A program made the translations under genes and the position numbers. Below are positions 19,401 through 27,669 of a stretch of 64,000 nt of DNA, one piece after another (position 1 is the stretch's first letter; every line of letters begins with the position of its first letter). Below the pieces are notes generated by a model, which saw nothing but the letters and a program-made list of their open reading frames with translations, was not told the origin of the DNA and did no database searches. The DNA lies in assembly GCF_014192335.1 (NCBI RefSeq), contig NZ_JACHXU010000001.1, positions 124,001-188,000 on the forward strand, written 5' to 3'. The stretch comes from Aporhodopirellula rubra. GTDB taxonomy: Bacteria; Planctomycetota; Planctomycetia; Pirellulales; Pirellulaceae.

Positions 19401-20798
19401 GAATTCATTGTCACGCAACTGGGAGAAGACACCGCGATGTTCCGACCCATGAGCATCGATGCCGAGGGCGTGCCGCATTACGAATTCGAGTCCATTCGTC
19501 TTGGACCTGCGGGCGGTAAGCCACCGTCGAGTGGCGGAAACCAGACGTTGCACCGCGATGAGTGGACGGTTTCCACAAATGCCACCACGCCGTTTTCGCC
19601 GCATGGCCTTGGCGGCATGTATCGGGGTGAGCCGCGTTGGAGCTATCCGAGCCCGTGGCCTGGTCTCCATGCCAGCCACGAAGCGGCCGTACCAGATCGC
19701 CCCGGTATGGTCGTCGGTCACACACGTTTGCTCGGCGATTTCATCGATGGCCCGGCCGGCCCGATGTTCGGTGTCAACGGAAACATGGGGAACATGTATC
19801 TTTTCACGGCGGACGGATTGTTCGTGAGCACTTTGTTCCACGACATCCGACTACGACCGAACTGGGCGGCACCTGTCGCGACGCGCAATATGGACGTCAC
19901 TGACGTCTCGCTGCACGACGAGAATTTTTGGCCCAGCATGACCCAGACACCCGACGGCAAGGTCTTCGTTGTTGACGGCGGTCGGACCAGCCTCGTACGA
20001 GTCGATGGACTCGACAGTCTAAAACGCCTGCCCGATCAAAAGCTCACCGTCACCAGCGGCGATCTTGAGAAGGCCCGTGATTGGTTCGCCCGTTCCGAAC
20101 TCTCGCGGCAGAAGGCCCACGGAACTGGCGTCCTCGCCGTGCCGATTCGCACGGAACCGCCGACTGTCGATGGCAAACTCAACGACTGGCCCGCTACCGC
20201 CGAGTGGGCGATGATTGACCGACGCGGCACCAAGGCCAACTTCAACAGCAACTCACGCCCGTATGAAGTGAACGCCTCGATCTGCATCGCCAACGACCGG
20301 CTCTTTGCGGCTTGGCGAACAACCGAAAAAGACTTGCTCATCAACAGTGGCGAGACGCCCAATGCACTCTTCAAGACCGGCGGCTGTCTCGATCTGATGT
20401 TGCAAACCGACACCGACCAACGGTTGTTGGTCACGCTGGTGAACGGCCAACCGCGAGCCATGCTTTATCGTGCGAATGTCCCCGGTACGAAAGATCCGGT
20501 CGCCTTCAGTAGCCCTTGGCGGACGATCAACATCGACGTCGTTAAGGACGTTACCTCGCAAGTGAACTTCGCCACCGACAAAGCCGGCAACTATGAAATC
20601 AGCGTTCCCCTGGCGACGTTGCATTGGACTCCCGAATCCGATGACATCGTGCACGCCGACATCGGAGTCCTTCGTGGTTCCGGTGGCCAGACGACACAAC
20701 GTGTCTACTGGAGCAACAAAGCCACCGCGATCACTGCCGACGTTCCCAGCGAAGCCGAGCTGACCCCGAAACTTTGGGGCCAATGGAAAGTCCGATGA
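16473..20798 (+). CDS. Large secreted protein: discoidin-like N-terminus, FlgD-like Ig, NHL-type propeller, CBM9-like C-terminus
   Basis: Protein of 1,441 residues; ATG 16473 starts a signal peptide (NLFNSPLAGVLLAIFFASG). Residues ~35-380 contain two beta-rich segments that resemble discoidin-type sugar-binding domains, unlike the CBM9-like start of the upstream paralogue. From ~389 the proteins run in parallel: FlgD-like Ig (DDKDGRRVRNLVSETPFPAG), NHL-like propeller (MNNPNGLALDSQGRVWVAEN), an EF-hand-like loop near 946 (DLNADGKPQIAEL), a MFGVNGNMGNMYLFTADGLF block matching IFCLNGNLGENYLFTHDGLF in the neighbour, and a CBM9-like C-terminus (~1224-1441, PTVDGKLNDWPA). Both end in the shared phrase YWSNKAT. 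This indicates a tandem duplication with N-terminal domain exchange. Enzymatic role unknown. Confidence 0.85.
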   Translation: MRLKRNLFNSPLAGVLLAIFFASGDQFVLAHARVAEAFSAFDATLLDRATFAERVGNAPESLIQGDNEAARLGPKAVVWCTQSTPHWKGMTYGAGREAGTRHLRIGFTQSVEVGSVLVGGGGSLSVLKAGAAYPGDLSNESHWIPAQRLVDGDEANAEVEGGDYGLWVLPPGTSTRALRFSHTPAAGDPEMAGQLAAVWLLPNRLANVAPQALVQSRARDDVSMKIVDESHNRTWQTWENAENGAAFPVSAEHPEIVTLTWPKAVKISGLCLLWAGFAECEIDAFTGADDTNVREAPEASWVRVGSGRDLRSWYPSQLGPNWIALDHEVSTRALRVRMTAPSNERHSHVTSKKKDGRRVWLGELMTLSPVRETTLASLVVPKQGEEPPPIPVRFTLPEAGLVTLVIDDKDGRRVRNLVSETPFPAGENIAWWDGSDDLLRDPQAAAHGVYHIPSRPVAPGEYTVRGLWRKPLSLHYEFSIYNAGKPAWKTADNTGCWLTTHTPPTSMAFVPGSRTADGKPLIFMGCYVAEGGHGLQWLREDGTKIGGQHWVGGHWTGAPTLAVDSGPNADADHLCYVGSVWEGELRLTAKTKTLGDQPVFQTQLGDDPRPRKPTDPRPPLIEGFEGGDRKFVLSGLAVHDGILVCAMLRQNELLFVDGKSGELAGQLPINSPRGVTFDAQGRMLVLSGNQLIAYPSIEATQAETIIAEGLEDPRHIAIDKNGQYFISDRGSSHQIKVFTSAGKFIKAIGKAGAPTVGVYDPQHMNNPNGLALDSQGRVWVAENDNYPRRVSVWSVDGELVSTFYGPTEYGGGGVLDSRDANVFFYKGLEFALDWKNGTDSLKRVFARPDPLLEAHYGHFSPDWPLYPSNAKGRRYFTSCYTHTPTGGDNAAFLWLDTVKEARLVAAFGDAHSWNLLKQPEFIAAWPVDSKPEESNPRPDKRISFLWMDLNADGKPQIAELQMKKGMARGVTVTSDLEFIVTQLGEDTAMFRPMSIDAEGVPHYEFESIRLGPAGGKPPSSGGNQTLHRDEWTVSTNATTPFSPHGLGGMYRGEPRWSYPSPWPGLHASHEAAVPDRPGMVVGHTRLLGDFIDGPAGPMFGVNGNMGNMYLFTADGLFVSTLFHDIRLRPNWAAPVATRNMDVTDVSLHDENFWPSMTQTPDGKVFVVDGGRTSLVRVDGLDSLKRLPDQKLTVTSGDLEKARDWFARSELSRQKAHGTGVLAVPIRTEPPTVDGKLNDWPATAEWAMIDRRGTKANFNSNSRPYEVNASICIANDRLFAAWRTTEKDLLINSGETPNALFKTGGCLDLMLQTDTDQRLLVTLVNGQPRAMLYRANVPGTKDPVAFSSPWRTINIDVVKDVTSQVNFATDKAGNYEISVPLATLHWTPESDDIVHADIGVLRGSGGQTTQRVYWSNKATAITADVPSEAELTPKLWGQWKVR

Positions 20799-21148
20799 TC
20801 AGTGCGGGGGCAAGCCAGGCGAACACTGTTGTGAACGAGATCTACACTCGACTTGGCTGCGTAGGCCGTTGCTCTATTCTGCTTGTACCCTTCGCATCAT
20901 CAATACGAGAGCATCGGGAGCTAGCAATTTGCGGTACCAAGGCGATACCTTTTGTCCGGCTGCAACATGGACGACTGTTTGAGGGCTAGCGACTCGTGTT
21001 CGTATTTCGGGCGAGTTAAGGCGTTTGCCACCCATCTCGAAAAGCGAGAAAGTACCGGTGCAATTCGAGTTTGCTTGACTTTCGGGGCTGAAACGAAATG
21101 TGTTCTCGTTTCCTCTACAAATTCGGTCACGGAGATTGAGTCGCCGTT
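20799..21148. other. Intergenic region between convergent genes
   Basis: 350 bases between the stop of the second giant protein and the end of the frameshifted minus-strand gene. Short frames on both strands show no recognisable motif. I saw no strong hairpin followed by a T-run. Confidence 0.4.
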
Positions 21149-21917
21149 CTATTCGACTTGTTTGTTGATCGGCACCATGACGGTGTAAGTTTCCTCGACA
21201 TGTTCAGTCGCTGTGTTCGTGAGAACTGTCTCGCCGGTGTCGAATTGCAGGGCACCGCAGAACTCGATTGGTGTGGAAGGGAAGTTGTTTTTTTGCTGTT
21301 CGGCAATCGCTTCTACCCGTCCAAGACGTGCGTCGGACGGCATGGAGAACGAGTGTCGTGTTGTTCAATAGCGGCAAATGGCGGGGGGCGAGTTGTTGAT
21401 TATCTTCAAGCCAAACGGAGGTTCTTCCTTCTTTTAGAATGCGTGCCAGTTCATTCCCGTTGAGTAGACGGCCATCGCTGCGATACGCTTCGACGCAAAT
21501 CTTGGTTGTCGTTTGTACTTCGCCGTTGACGATGACTTGTTCGGTATAAGGAACCTGAACTCCGTAAAGGAGTTCTTTGGATTGCCAAACCAATCGCTCG
21601 ACTGTGAGAGTGGCTGGGTCTTTTAAGCGTGCCAAGCAAATGTCGGGTTGTTGCGTTGGAGCCCTGGTATAGTCAGTCACGATGCTCAAATGCATATTTA
21701 ATGGGGTTGGTCTGCATGGTTGAGGAACGGACGGTTGAGAAGTCGTGGGTTGGCTGGGGCTCATGAAGTTGCATAACTCGTTGCTGCCCCTTTGGGTGAG
21801 CGGGGTTTCTGATTCGTTTGCGACGATCGTCCGTTTTAGTTGGTCGACGGGCATGCGGGGCACGTTGGCTGAGATGATCGTGGCCGCGGGTTTTGGCGTT
21901 TTGTATAGCTTCTTCAC
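21149..21917 (-). pseudogene. Planctomycete family protein of unknown function, probably frameshifted near the C-terminus
   Basis: The 5' frame (21917 to ~21350) reads LLYGVQVPYTEQVIVNGEVQ followed by a block of the form R-S-D-G-R-L-L-N-G-N-E-L-A, then WLEDNQQLAPRHLPLLNN and TTLVLHA. This is the pattern of a common planctomycete hypothetical family (VPYTEQ... DG.pv....L...L......v......DPfyL......TLVlv). After TTLVLHA the frame turns Arg/Cys-rich and unlikely. The overlapping frame (21343-21149) instead continues sensibly as ARLGRVEAIAEQQKNNFPS to EETYTVMVPINKQVE. A single-base shift near 21345-21355 would join them. There is no clear signal peptide and the start (GTG 21917) is uncertain. It could be a recent pseudogene or a sequencing error. 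Function unknown. Confidence 0.5.
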
Positions 21918-22076
21918 GCAGTCGCGGTTTTGACATCGTTCGGTTTGTACCTCGTTTTGGCTACGCCCACGTCGGCACTGACATCTGCTGATTCTCGATC
22001 GGGACAGCGTCCATCGGCGGCCGCGTGATTCGCGGGTAGATACACACCCACTTTGATTATTAGTTAATTTCTTTTG

Positions 22077-23603
22077 TTATTTCTTTTCCAACGCCGCGAT
22101 GAGCTGTGCGGTGAGTCCCATTCCGACTGGGAAGATCACGCGGCGGTTGCTTTGGGCTTCGGGAGAACGATTGCTCGGGGTCCCGTGAGCGAGCAGGCCG
22201 TCGGGTGTGAGGAAGTTGGTCAAACCGTTTTTGGTTTTTAACGCCGCAGTGCGTGCACGTTCGGGAAGGATGCCTTCGCTGGCGCCGATGGCGAGTGCGG
22301 CGGCGATTCCTGCGGAGCCGGAGGTGTCGACGGTTTGCGACGGGAGATCGAAAAGGTTCCGCCAGAGACCGTTGTCTTGTTGATGTTGCAGTACCCAGTC
22401 CATGGTGCGAATCGCTTCGGCCCGCAGGTCGTTCGTGTCGGTACCCTCAGGGGCTTCCGCGATACCACGAACGAGGCCGAGAAAGTACCATGTCACGCCC
22501 CGGGCCCAGTTCTTCATGTGGCGTCGGCCGTTGGAGTTCCTCAGCCAAAGGTCTCCCTCTTCGACGAGCAATGTTTTGCGAATACGAAATTGGTCGAGGG
22601 CCATCTCGACGAGTTGAGGATCGTTGCGAAGTCGGCCGATGAGCATGAGTGGATAACCCACCGTGTAGGAACCTTCGGCGCTACACAAGCCACCGTCCTG
22701 GATGCAACCCTCGGCATAGCCGGATGAGCGGCGTTTGTCTTTCCAAAAATCGATCGCGAGCTCGATGGTGGGATGATCGGGACGTGTGCGAGCGATCACG
22801 GCGAAAGGGAGCGAATCTTCGATCCCGAAAACTCGGTTGTCGCATGGAACACTCTTGGGGTCTTCATAAATAAGCTGGTCGCCATGCAAGTAAAGATTGA
22901 TGCGTTCTGAGAGAGCGTGATCGAGTTGTTCGTTATCGGAGACTTTGGCTAATTCAAAGACGCCATCCAGGATCGCACCCTCCATCCAACCGAACGGCTG
23001 AACTGTGTCAACGCCTTCGAGTCGTTTCATGTATTCCGCCCAGCGATCGGTTTCGCCCGCCACCATGAGATGCGGTTGGAGCATAGCGGGAATGTCAGGG
23101 ATGTCTGATGTTGAAGAACTCGCGGAGGGCCCGAAGAGGTGGAACGGTGCGTTGCCCACGGTTCGGGTGATGAGGATCCCTTCGGCAAGGACGCGGGATG
23201 CCTGAACTCGAGTGAGTGTTAGCTCGCCGATTTGGAAGACCGGCGAGAAATTGAGTTTGATGTTGCCGAGTGGTTCGGGATCACTCGGAACACGAATTTC
23301 CAGCAATAACGGTTCATGGGAATCGAGTGCGGTGGCAACCCGAAGCTGAACACTGTCCCCGGGCGGTAGTTCTTGACCGGACCACTGAACGAACGTTGCT
23401 GTTTCTTCGTCGGCGGGTGCAATGGCGATGGAAGGCCAACCGAAAGGGACCCGTTTATCGCTCGGAACAGAAAACGCGGGTGATTTTTCGGAGGTTGCTG
23501 GAATATGCACTGCGTCGGCGTAACTCACTTCGTTCAAAACGGTGGAGTTCGCTAACAGGCCCACAAACAATCCGGTGGTGAAAATCATCTTACGAATCGA
23601 CAT
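22077..23603 (-). CDS. GH88/GH105-superfamily unsaturated uronyl hydrolase, secreted
   Basis: Predicted exported enzyme that removes the unsaturated uronic acid left at oligosaccharide ends after polysaccharide lyase action. I place the start at ATG 23603 (MSIRKMIFTTGLFVG...), which gives a signal peptide; the frame extends to 23726 with no better signal. The first ~150 residues are a beta-rich extension. The (alpha/alpha)6-barrel follows (~165-500), with FGIEDSLPFAVIA (candidate catalytic Asp), AEGSYTVGYPLMLIG, the family signature MKNWARGVTWYFLGLVRG, and VDTSGSAGIAAALAIGASEG. The W-x-R-G-x-x-W core is shared by GH88 and GH105, so the split between glucuronyl and rhamnogalacturonyl specificity is not settled. 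It is transcribed away from the next gene and suggests that the target glycan contains uronic acid, although no lyase gene lies in the window. Confidence 0.82.
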   Translation of the reverse strand: MSIRKMIFTTGLFVGLLANSTVLNEVSYADAVHIPATSEKSPAFSVPSDKRVPFGWPSIAIAPADEETATFVQWSGQELPPGDSVQLRVATALDSHEPLLLEIRVPSDPEPLGNIKLNFSPVFQIGELTLTRVQASRVLAEGILITRTVGNAPFHLFGPSASSSTSDIPDIPAMLQPHLMVAGETDRWAEYMKRLEGVDTVQPFGWMEGAILDGVFELAKVSDNEQLDHALSERINLYLHGDQLIYEDPKSVPCDNRVFGIEDSLPFAVIARTRPDHPTIELAIDFWKDKRRSSGYAEGCIQDGGLCSAEGSYTVGYPLMLIGRLRNDPQLVEMALDQFRIRKTLLVEEGDLWLRNSNGRRHMKNWARGVTWYFLGLVRGIAEAPEGTDTNDLRAEAIRTMDWVLQHQQDNGLWRNLFDLPSQTVDTSGSAGIAAALAIGASEGILPERARTAALKTKNGLTNFLTPDGLLAHGTPSNRSPEAQSNRRVIFPVGMGLTAQLIAALEKK

Positions 23604-23940
23604 GCGGTAAATCTTTGATCGGAATGTGATAGAAGACATCGGTATCACGATGATGGGTAAGTAGGTCGAATGTATCGGTAGTCTGTCTGCCTTGTTACAC
23701 GTGAACAGATACACTGACTCATCCAACGCACACGTGAATGAACTGAGCTATTGTGAGTCGATGTTCTCAAGAAGATCGTGTTCGTTTCACAAAATTGAAA
23801 CTCGCGAGTGACTACGGTAGGCTCGCTCGCTCATTACAACTACCGTTCACGCCGCTGTGTATCCACCGTCAGAATGTGGCGATGCAAAATCATTCCCGGT
23901 CGTTCAAAATTTCTTTCCACATCGCGTTGATTTCGCAACC
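23604..23940. promoter_or_regulatory. Divergent intergenic region between GH88/105 and the first UnbV lipoprotein
   Basis: 337 bases between divergent start codons, which must hold promoters for both genes unless longer leaders are used. It includes in-frame upstream extensions of both genes that look non-coding. No palindromic operator or sigma-70 consensus pair could be assigned with confidence. Confidence 0.4.
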
Positions 23941-26900
23941 ATGATTCGACTATTCGCAGAGATGACACGATGTCCGGCAACGAAATCTCACGTTTCGATT
24001 TCCATCGTGTTGTTCATGATCGCAACGTTTTCCGGATGTGCCGGGGAAACGTCGCTCAGCGACTTTGGCGACAAATCGGAAGGTGTGGATGTTTCGCCTC
24101 TGAGCGCGATGCAAGCGGCGATCAATTCGGGTAATTGGCGTGCTGCCGATGAATACTCCGATGCGGTGTTAATCGCTCACTCGCACGATCCCAAGGTGAT
24201 TGCGCAGGTTGCTCGCGTTGCACATGAAAACCAACGACCTGAGGCTGCTGTGGGGCTGTTGGTGGATGCCGCGCATGCGGGATCGCTGGCGGACGAACGT
24301 GCCGTTTATCAAGCCGTGATGGGGTTGATCTCGATAGGGCGAATCTTCGAGGGCATTGATCTGCTTTCCGAAGCCGTGACGCAACATCCCGATCAAGACG
24401 AAACACGGCGTTGGTTGTTTGATTTTCTGGTTATCTTTGAACGTCACACCGAGGCGATTCCGCACGGACGGACACTCGTGCGGAACCGAAAATTCGACGT
24501 CGAGTTACTGATGGAGGTGAGCAATACCGAGAAGCGGGACTTGGAGAACGATTCCCTTGATCAAATGGTCGAGCGAAATCCGAGCGACAAGCGACCGTTG
24601 ATCGGCAAGGCAAAAAACTTGTTTGATCAAGGCAAAATGACGGAAACGGAATCTGTTCTGCTCGAGATTTTGGAGGCATCTCCGAAGTTTCTGCCCGCTC
24701 AATTACTGCTCGGACGGACGCTCGCGGATTTGGGGCGGTATGAGGACTTGCCGGCGTGGTTTGAGGCAACTTCTGTTATGAACGGCTGCGAAACAGAATG
24801 GACTTACTGGGCCGTGTTGGGCGATTGGGCACGTCACGAAGGTGAGTTATTGGAGGCGGCTCGAGCGTATTGGGAGGCGACTCAGCGGAACGCGGATGTG
24901 GGTTTGGTGTGGGCGAAACTTGCCTCCACGCTTCGGCAGTTGCCGGAGTTTGCCTTGAAGAAGTTGCCGGTTGAAGATGCAGTGCAGGCCATCGAAGCGG
25001 CGCAGCAGCGTGCGAATCAATTGAGCCAAGCAACTCAGGCGAAGAAACGTTTTGATCGCGCGGGAAGGGACTCAAGAGTCGAAGCCGCCAACGTGGCGAC
25101 GACACTGAGTCGGCTGGGACGGCCCTGGGAAGCGGAGGCGTGGGCGGCCATCGCGATGGGATTTCCAGTCTCGCCTGACGAACCCGATGTTGACGTGGAG
25201 GCGGTGCGGCAGGAAATCGTCAAGTCGCTGCGTCGTGATACGCCGTGGCAGGTAACAAAGCAGCACCCGGAGTTGATTTGCGACCTCGGTCACCTGCCCA
25301 AACCGAAGCGACGATCGGATGATTCGCAATCGCGAGTCGCGTCAGCGCCACCAATCGCGGTCGCATCGATCGCCCCAACGCTGGTCAACGAGGCGGCCGA
25401 ACGAGGTTTGCAGTTTTTCGGACGAACACGCGATGATTTGGACCAACCTGGCATCCCGATTTATGCCGAACTCGGGTGTGGCGGTGGCGCCATCGATTTT
25501 GATCTCGATGGTTGGTGTGACTTGTATTTGTCGGCCGCTGGTGGTACACCGCCGCATCGCGATTCGGCTCCCAACGCGATGTGGCGAAACCAAGACGGAC
25601 GATTTGTAGACGTGGGCATTCAGACTCGGACGAACGATACCGGTTTCGGGCAAGGGGTGGCCGTAGGCGATCTCAATGAAGACGGTTTTCCCGATTTGTT
25701 GGTGTTGAATTACGGCGAAAACACGGTCTACATCAACAACGGTGACGGCACGTTTTCCGACGCCACCGCGAAAGTCTTTCCCGATCGTCTTTCGCGATGG
25801 TCATCCAGCGGTGCGATCGCGGACATCGACGGCGATGGGCTCTCCGACGTGGTCGTCCTGAACTACTGCGCGGGTCTCGATCCGGTGACGGACTCGTGTG
25901 TGGATGAAGAAAAGGGCATTCACAAATCTTGTGCGCCGATCTATTTCGCCGCCGAAGCGGACAGTCTTTTTCATAACCGAGGCGATGGAACGTTTGTCGA
26001 TGTGACGCAGGATTGGGGCTTTGAGCCGACAATGTTGGGGCGTGGTCTGGGCGTTGTGGTTTCGTCTTTGGATCGCCAACCGGGGCTAGATATCTTTGTT
26101 GCCAATGACATGAGCAATAATCATTACTACAGCCACGCGTCGGCGGGATTGCCGCGGTTGATGGAGTCAGCGATCTCGCGTGGTTTGGCTACGGATGATC
26201 GTTCTAACCCACAGGCCTCGATGGGAATTGCCACCGCGGACATGGATCGGGATGGCGATCTGGATATCTACATCACCAATTTCGAAGACGAATACAACAC
26301 GTTTCATCAGCAAAACGGGAACGGTTTTTGGCTCGACCGAACGCTGCAGCAAAACCTTTCCGAAGCGGCATTTCCGATGGTGGGTTTCGGAACCGAAGCC
26401 GTCGATTTTGATAATGACGGATTGCTAGAGTTGGTGGTGGCCAACGGGCACGTTGACTTCCCTGTGTCTGAAAGTGAATCGGAATATCTGCAGCCGATGC
26501 AAGTCTATTACCAAACGACTGGCGAACGGTTTGCCCTCTTTCGGACTCATGATGCAGGCGGGTATTTGTCGGGAAAACACTCTGGGCGAGCGTTATGGAC
26601 GGTCGATGCCGATCGAAATGGGAAGACAGATCTCGTTGTCACGCACCAGACCGAACCGGTCGCGCTATTGATCAACCAAACGCAGACCGATCACCACCAA
26701 ATTACTTTCCGCTTGATCGGTCGCTCCGTAGCTCGCGATGCAATCGGGGCCATCGTCGAGATCGAGCAAGATGGCCATCAACGCATTGGCGTGGTATCGG
26801 CAGGTGACGGGTACCTATGCAGCAATGAACGTTTGGTGCGTTTCGGGCTCGGAAAAAACAAGATGCCTGTCACCGCAAAAATCACATGGCCTGACGGAAG

Positions 26901-26973
26901 CGAGCAGGCGATCGACACAATCAAAGTGGATCGCGAGTGGACAGTGGTTCAGGGGCAGGGGCCGTTTTTCTGA
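23941..26973 (+). CDS. TPR, FG-GAP/VCBS and ASPIC/UnbV lipoprotein (copy 1)
   Basis: Predicted outer-membrane or periplasmic lipoprotein of 1,010 residues. ATG 23941 leads to a lipobox (IVLFMIATFSGCAGE). The N-terminal half is TPR-like helices (~45-440). The C-terminal half is an integrin-type FG-GAP/VCBS propeller with calcium-loop motifs: DFDLDGWCDLYLSAAGG, DLNEDGFPDLLVLNYGENT, DIDGDGLSDVVVLNYCAG, DMDRDGDLDIYITNFED, DFDNDGLLELVVANGHVDF. It ends in an ASPIC/UnbV domain (RDAIGAIVEIEQDG ... AGDGYLCSNERLVRFGLG ... ITWPDGSEQ). The architecture is common in planctomycetes, but its molecular role is not established; protein-protein or glycan contacts at the surface are plausible. A second copy lies at 28973-32023. 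Confidence 0.88.
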   Translation: MIRLFAEMTRCPATKSHVSISIVLFMIATFSGCAGETSLSDFGDKSEGVDVSPLSAMQAAINSGNWRAADEYSDAVLIAHSHDPKVIAQVARVAHENQRPEAAVGLLVDAAHAGSLADERAVYQAVMGLISIGRIFEGIDLLSEAVTQHPDQDETRRWLFDFLVIFERHTEAIPHGRTLVRNRKFDVELLMEVSNTEKRDLENDSLDQMVERNPSDKRPLIGKAKNLFDQGKMTETESVLLEILEASPKFLPAQLLLGRTLADLGRYEDLPAWFEATSVMNGCETEWTYWAVLGDWARHEGELLEAARAYWEATQRNADVGLVWAKLASTLRQLPEFALKKLPVEDAVQAIEAAQQRANQLSQATQAKKRFDRAGRDSRVEAANVATTLSRLGRPWEAEAWAAIAMGFPVSPDEPDVDVEAVRQEIVKSLRRDTPWQVTKQHPELICDLGHLPKPKRRSDDSQSRVASAPPIAVASIAPTLVNEAAERGLQFFGRTRDDLDQPGIPIYAELGCGGGAIDFDLDGWCDLYLSAAGGTPPHRDSAPNAMWRNQDGRFVDVGIQTRTNDTGFGQGVAVGDLNEDGFPDLLVLNYGENTVYINNGDGTFSDATAKVFPDRLSRWSSSGAIADIDGDGLSDVVVLNYCAGLDPVTDSCVDEEKGIHKSCAPIYFAAEADSLFHNRGDGTFVDVTQDWGFEPTMLGRGLGVVVSSLDRQPGLDIFVANDMSNNHYYSHASAGLPRLMESAISRGLATDDRSNPQASMGIATADMDRDGDLDIYITNFEDEYNTFHQQNGNGFWLDRTLQQNLSEAAFPMVGFGTEAVDFDNDGLLELVVANGHVDFPVSESESEYLQPMQVYYQTTGERFALFRTHDAGGYLSGKHSGRALWTVDADRNGKTDLVVTHQTEPVALLINQTQTDHHQITFRLIGRSVARDAIGAIVEIEQDGHQRIGVVSAGDGYLCSNERLVRFGLGKNKMPVTAKITWPDGSEQAIDTIKVDREWTVVQGQGPFF

Positions 26974-26982
26974 TGCCACTGA

Positions 26983-27019
26983 CCGTTCCCCGTGACAGCA
27001 AGCGTGTCACAGGGAACGG
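26983..27019. terminator. Bidirectional terminator-like hairpin
   Basis: Arms at 26983-26997 and 27005-27019 form a 15-bp stem with one C/A mismatch around a 7-base loop. It lies 10 bases after the UnbV stop and before the end of the convergent small lipoprotein gene. No T-run follows, so it may act as a transcript-end stabiliser or factor-assisted terminator. Confidence 0.65.
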
Positions 27020-27142
27020 AATCAATTTCTTGCATGGACGATGTGATGACGAGTAATGATTTAATTCACGGCCGAAACGCCGGAACCCATTGGTTGGCAG
27101 GGGGACGCGTGTTCATTGCGTGGTGCCTGCGATCTTGCTTGC

Positions 27143-27331
27143 CTATTCCGCCATCACTTCTTTTTCAACGTCCTTCATGTCACGCTGAGTCATTTGTTGT
27201 TCAGCAATGATGGCTTCGTAGTTGGCGATTCCGTCGGGATCATCCTGGCCGATAACGGCTGGTTCGCCTGATCCACAACCGGTCAGGGCAAGGCTGCTGG
27301 CGAAGAAACATGTGAGGGCGAGCATTTTCAT
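27143..27331 (-). CDS. Small lipoprotein (62 aa), planctomycete family
   Basis: ATG 27331 has a good ribosome binding site (AAGGAT about 8 bases upstream). The peptide has a short hydrophobic signal with lipobox (MKMLALTCFFASSLALTGCG) and a mature part rich in Asp, Glu, Gln and Met (AVIGQDDPDGIANYEAII, QRDMKDVEKEV). Very short lipoproteins of this shape occur near DUF1559 genes in planctomycetes. Here it is divergent from the DUF1559 gene, 338 bases away. It is small enough to be missed by automatic calling. Function unknown; a membrane-tethered accessory of the DUF1559 protein is only a guess. Confidence 0.72.
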   Translation of the reverse strand: MKMLALTCFFASSLALTGCGSGEPAVIGQDDPDGIANYEAIIAEQQMTQRDMKDVEKEVMAE

Positions 27332-27669
27332 CGAAGAATCCTTCAAATGAGGTTGGAGACAAAAAGGAACACAGATACTGCACCTGCTTCCATTACAGCT
27401 AATGCCGCAAGGCGATGGGTCGTTCCGAACAAAATTGCGGCTTTTCGTTGAGTCGTTGGCATTGTTGCCCGCACGAATTTTTCTCGGAAATTTCATTCAT
27501 TGCGCGTGACGTGTTCGGGGGGGGCGCCATCTGGATAAGCACGCGGGTTTACCCTTATGGCTGTGTTACGCGGCACAGGGGCACCTTCGGTGAGTCCAGC
27601 TCGATGGGAGACAATAGGCCCGCTTGCCTTGTTCCGGAGTTTTTTACCCCTCTGTATTGGTTTGGTGAC
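27332..27669. promoter_or_regulatory. Divergent intergenic region upstream of the DUF1559 gene
   Basis: 338 bases between divergent genes. A G/C-rich segment (~27517-27635) just upstream of the DUF1559 start contains short inverted repeats such as CACC-TTC-GGTG near 27579-27590. It may be a structured leader, but it matches no riboswitch class I recognise. Confidence 0.35.

Noticed and set aside
27517-27635. Possible riboswitch upstream of the DUF1559 gene
   Set aside because: Only short stems are visible, and no conserved core of a known riboswitch class could be matched.
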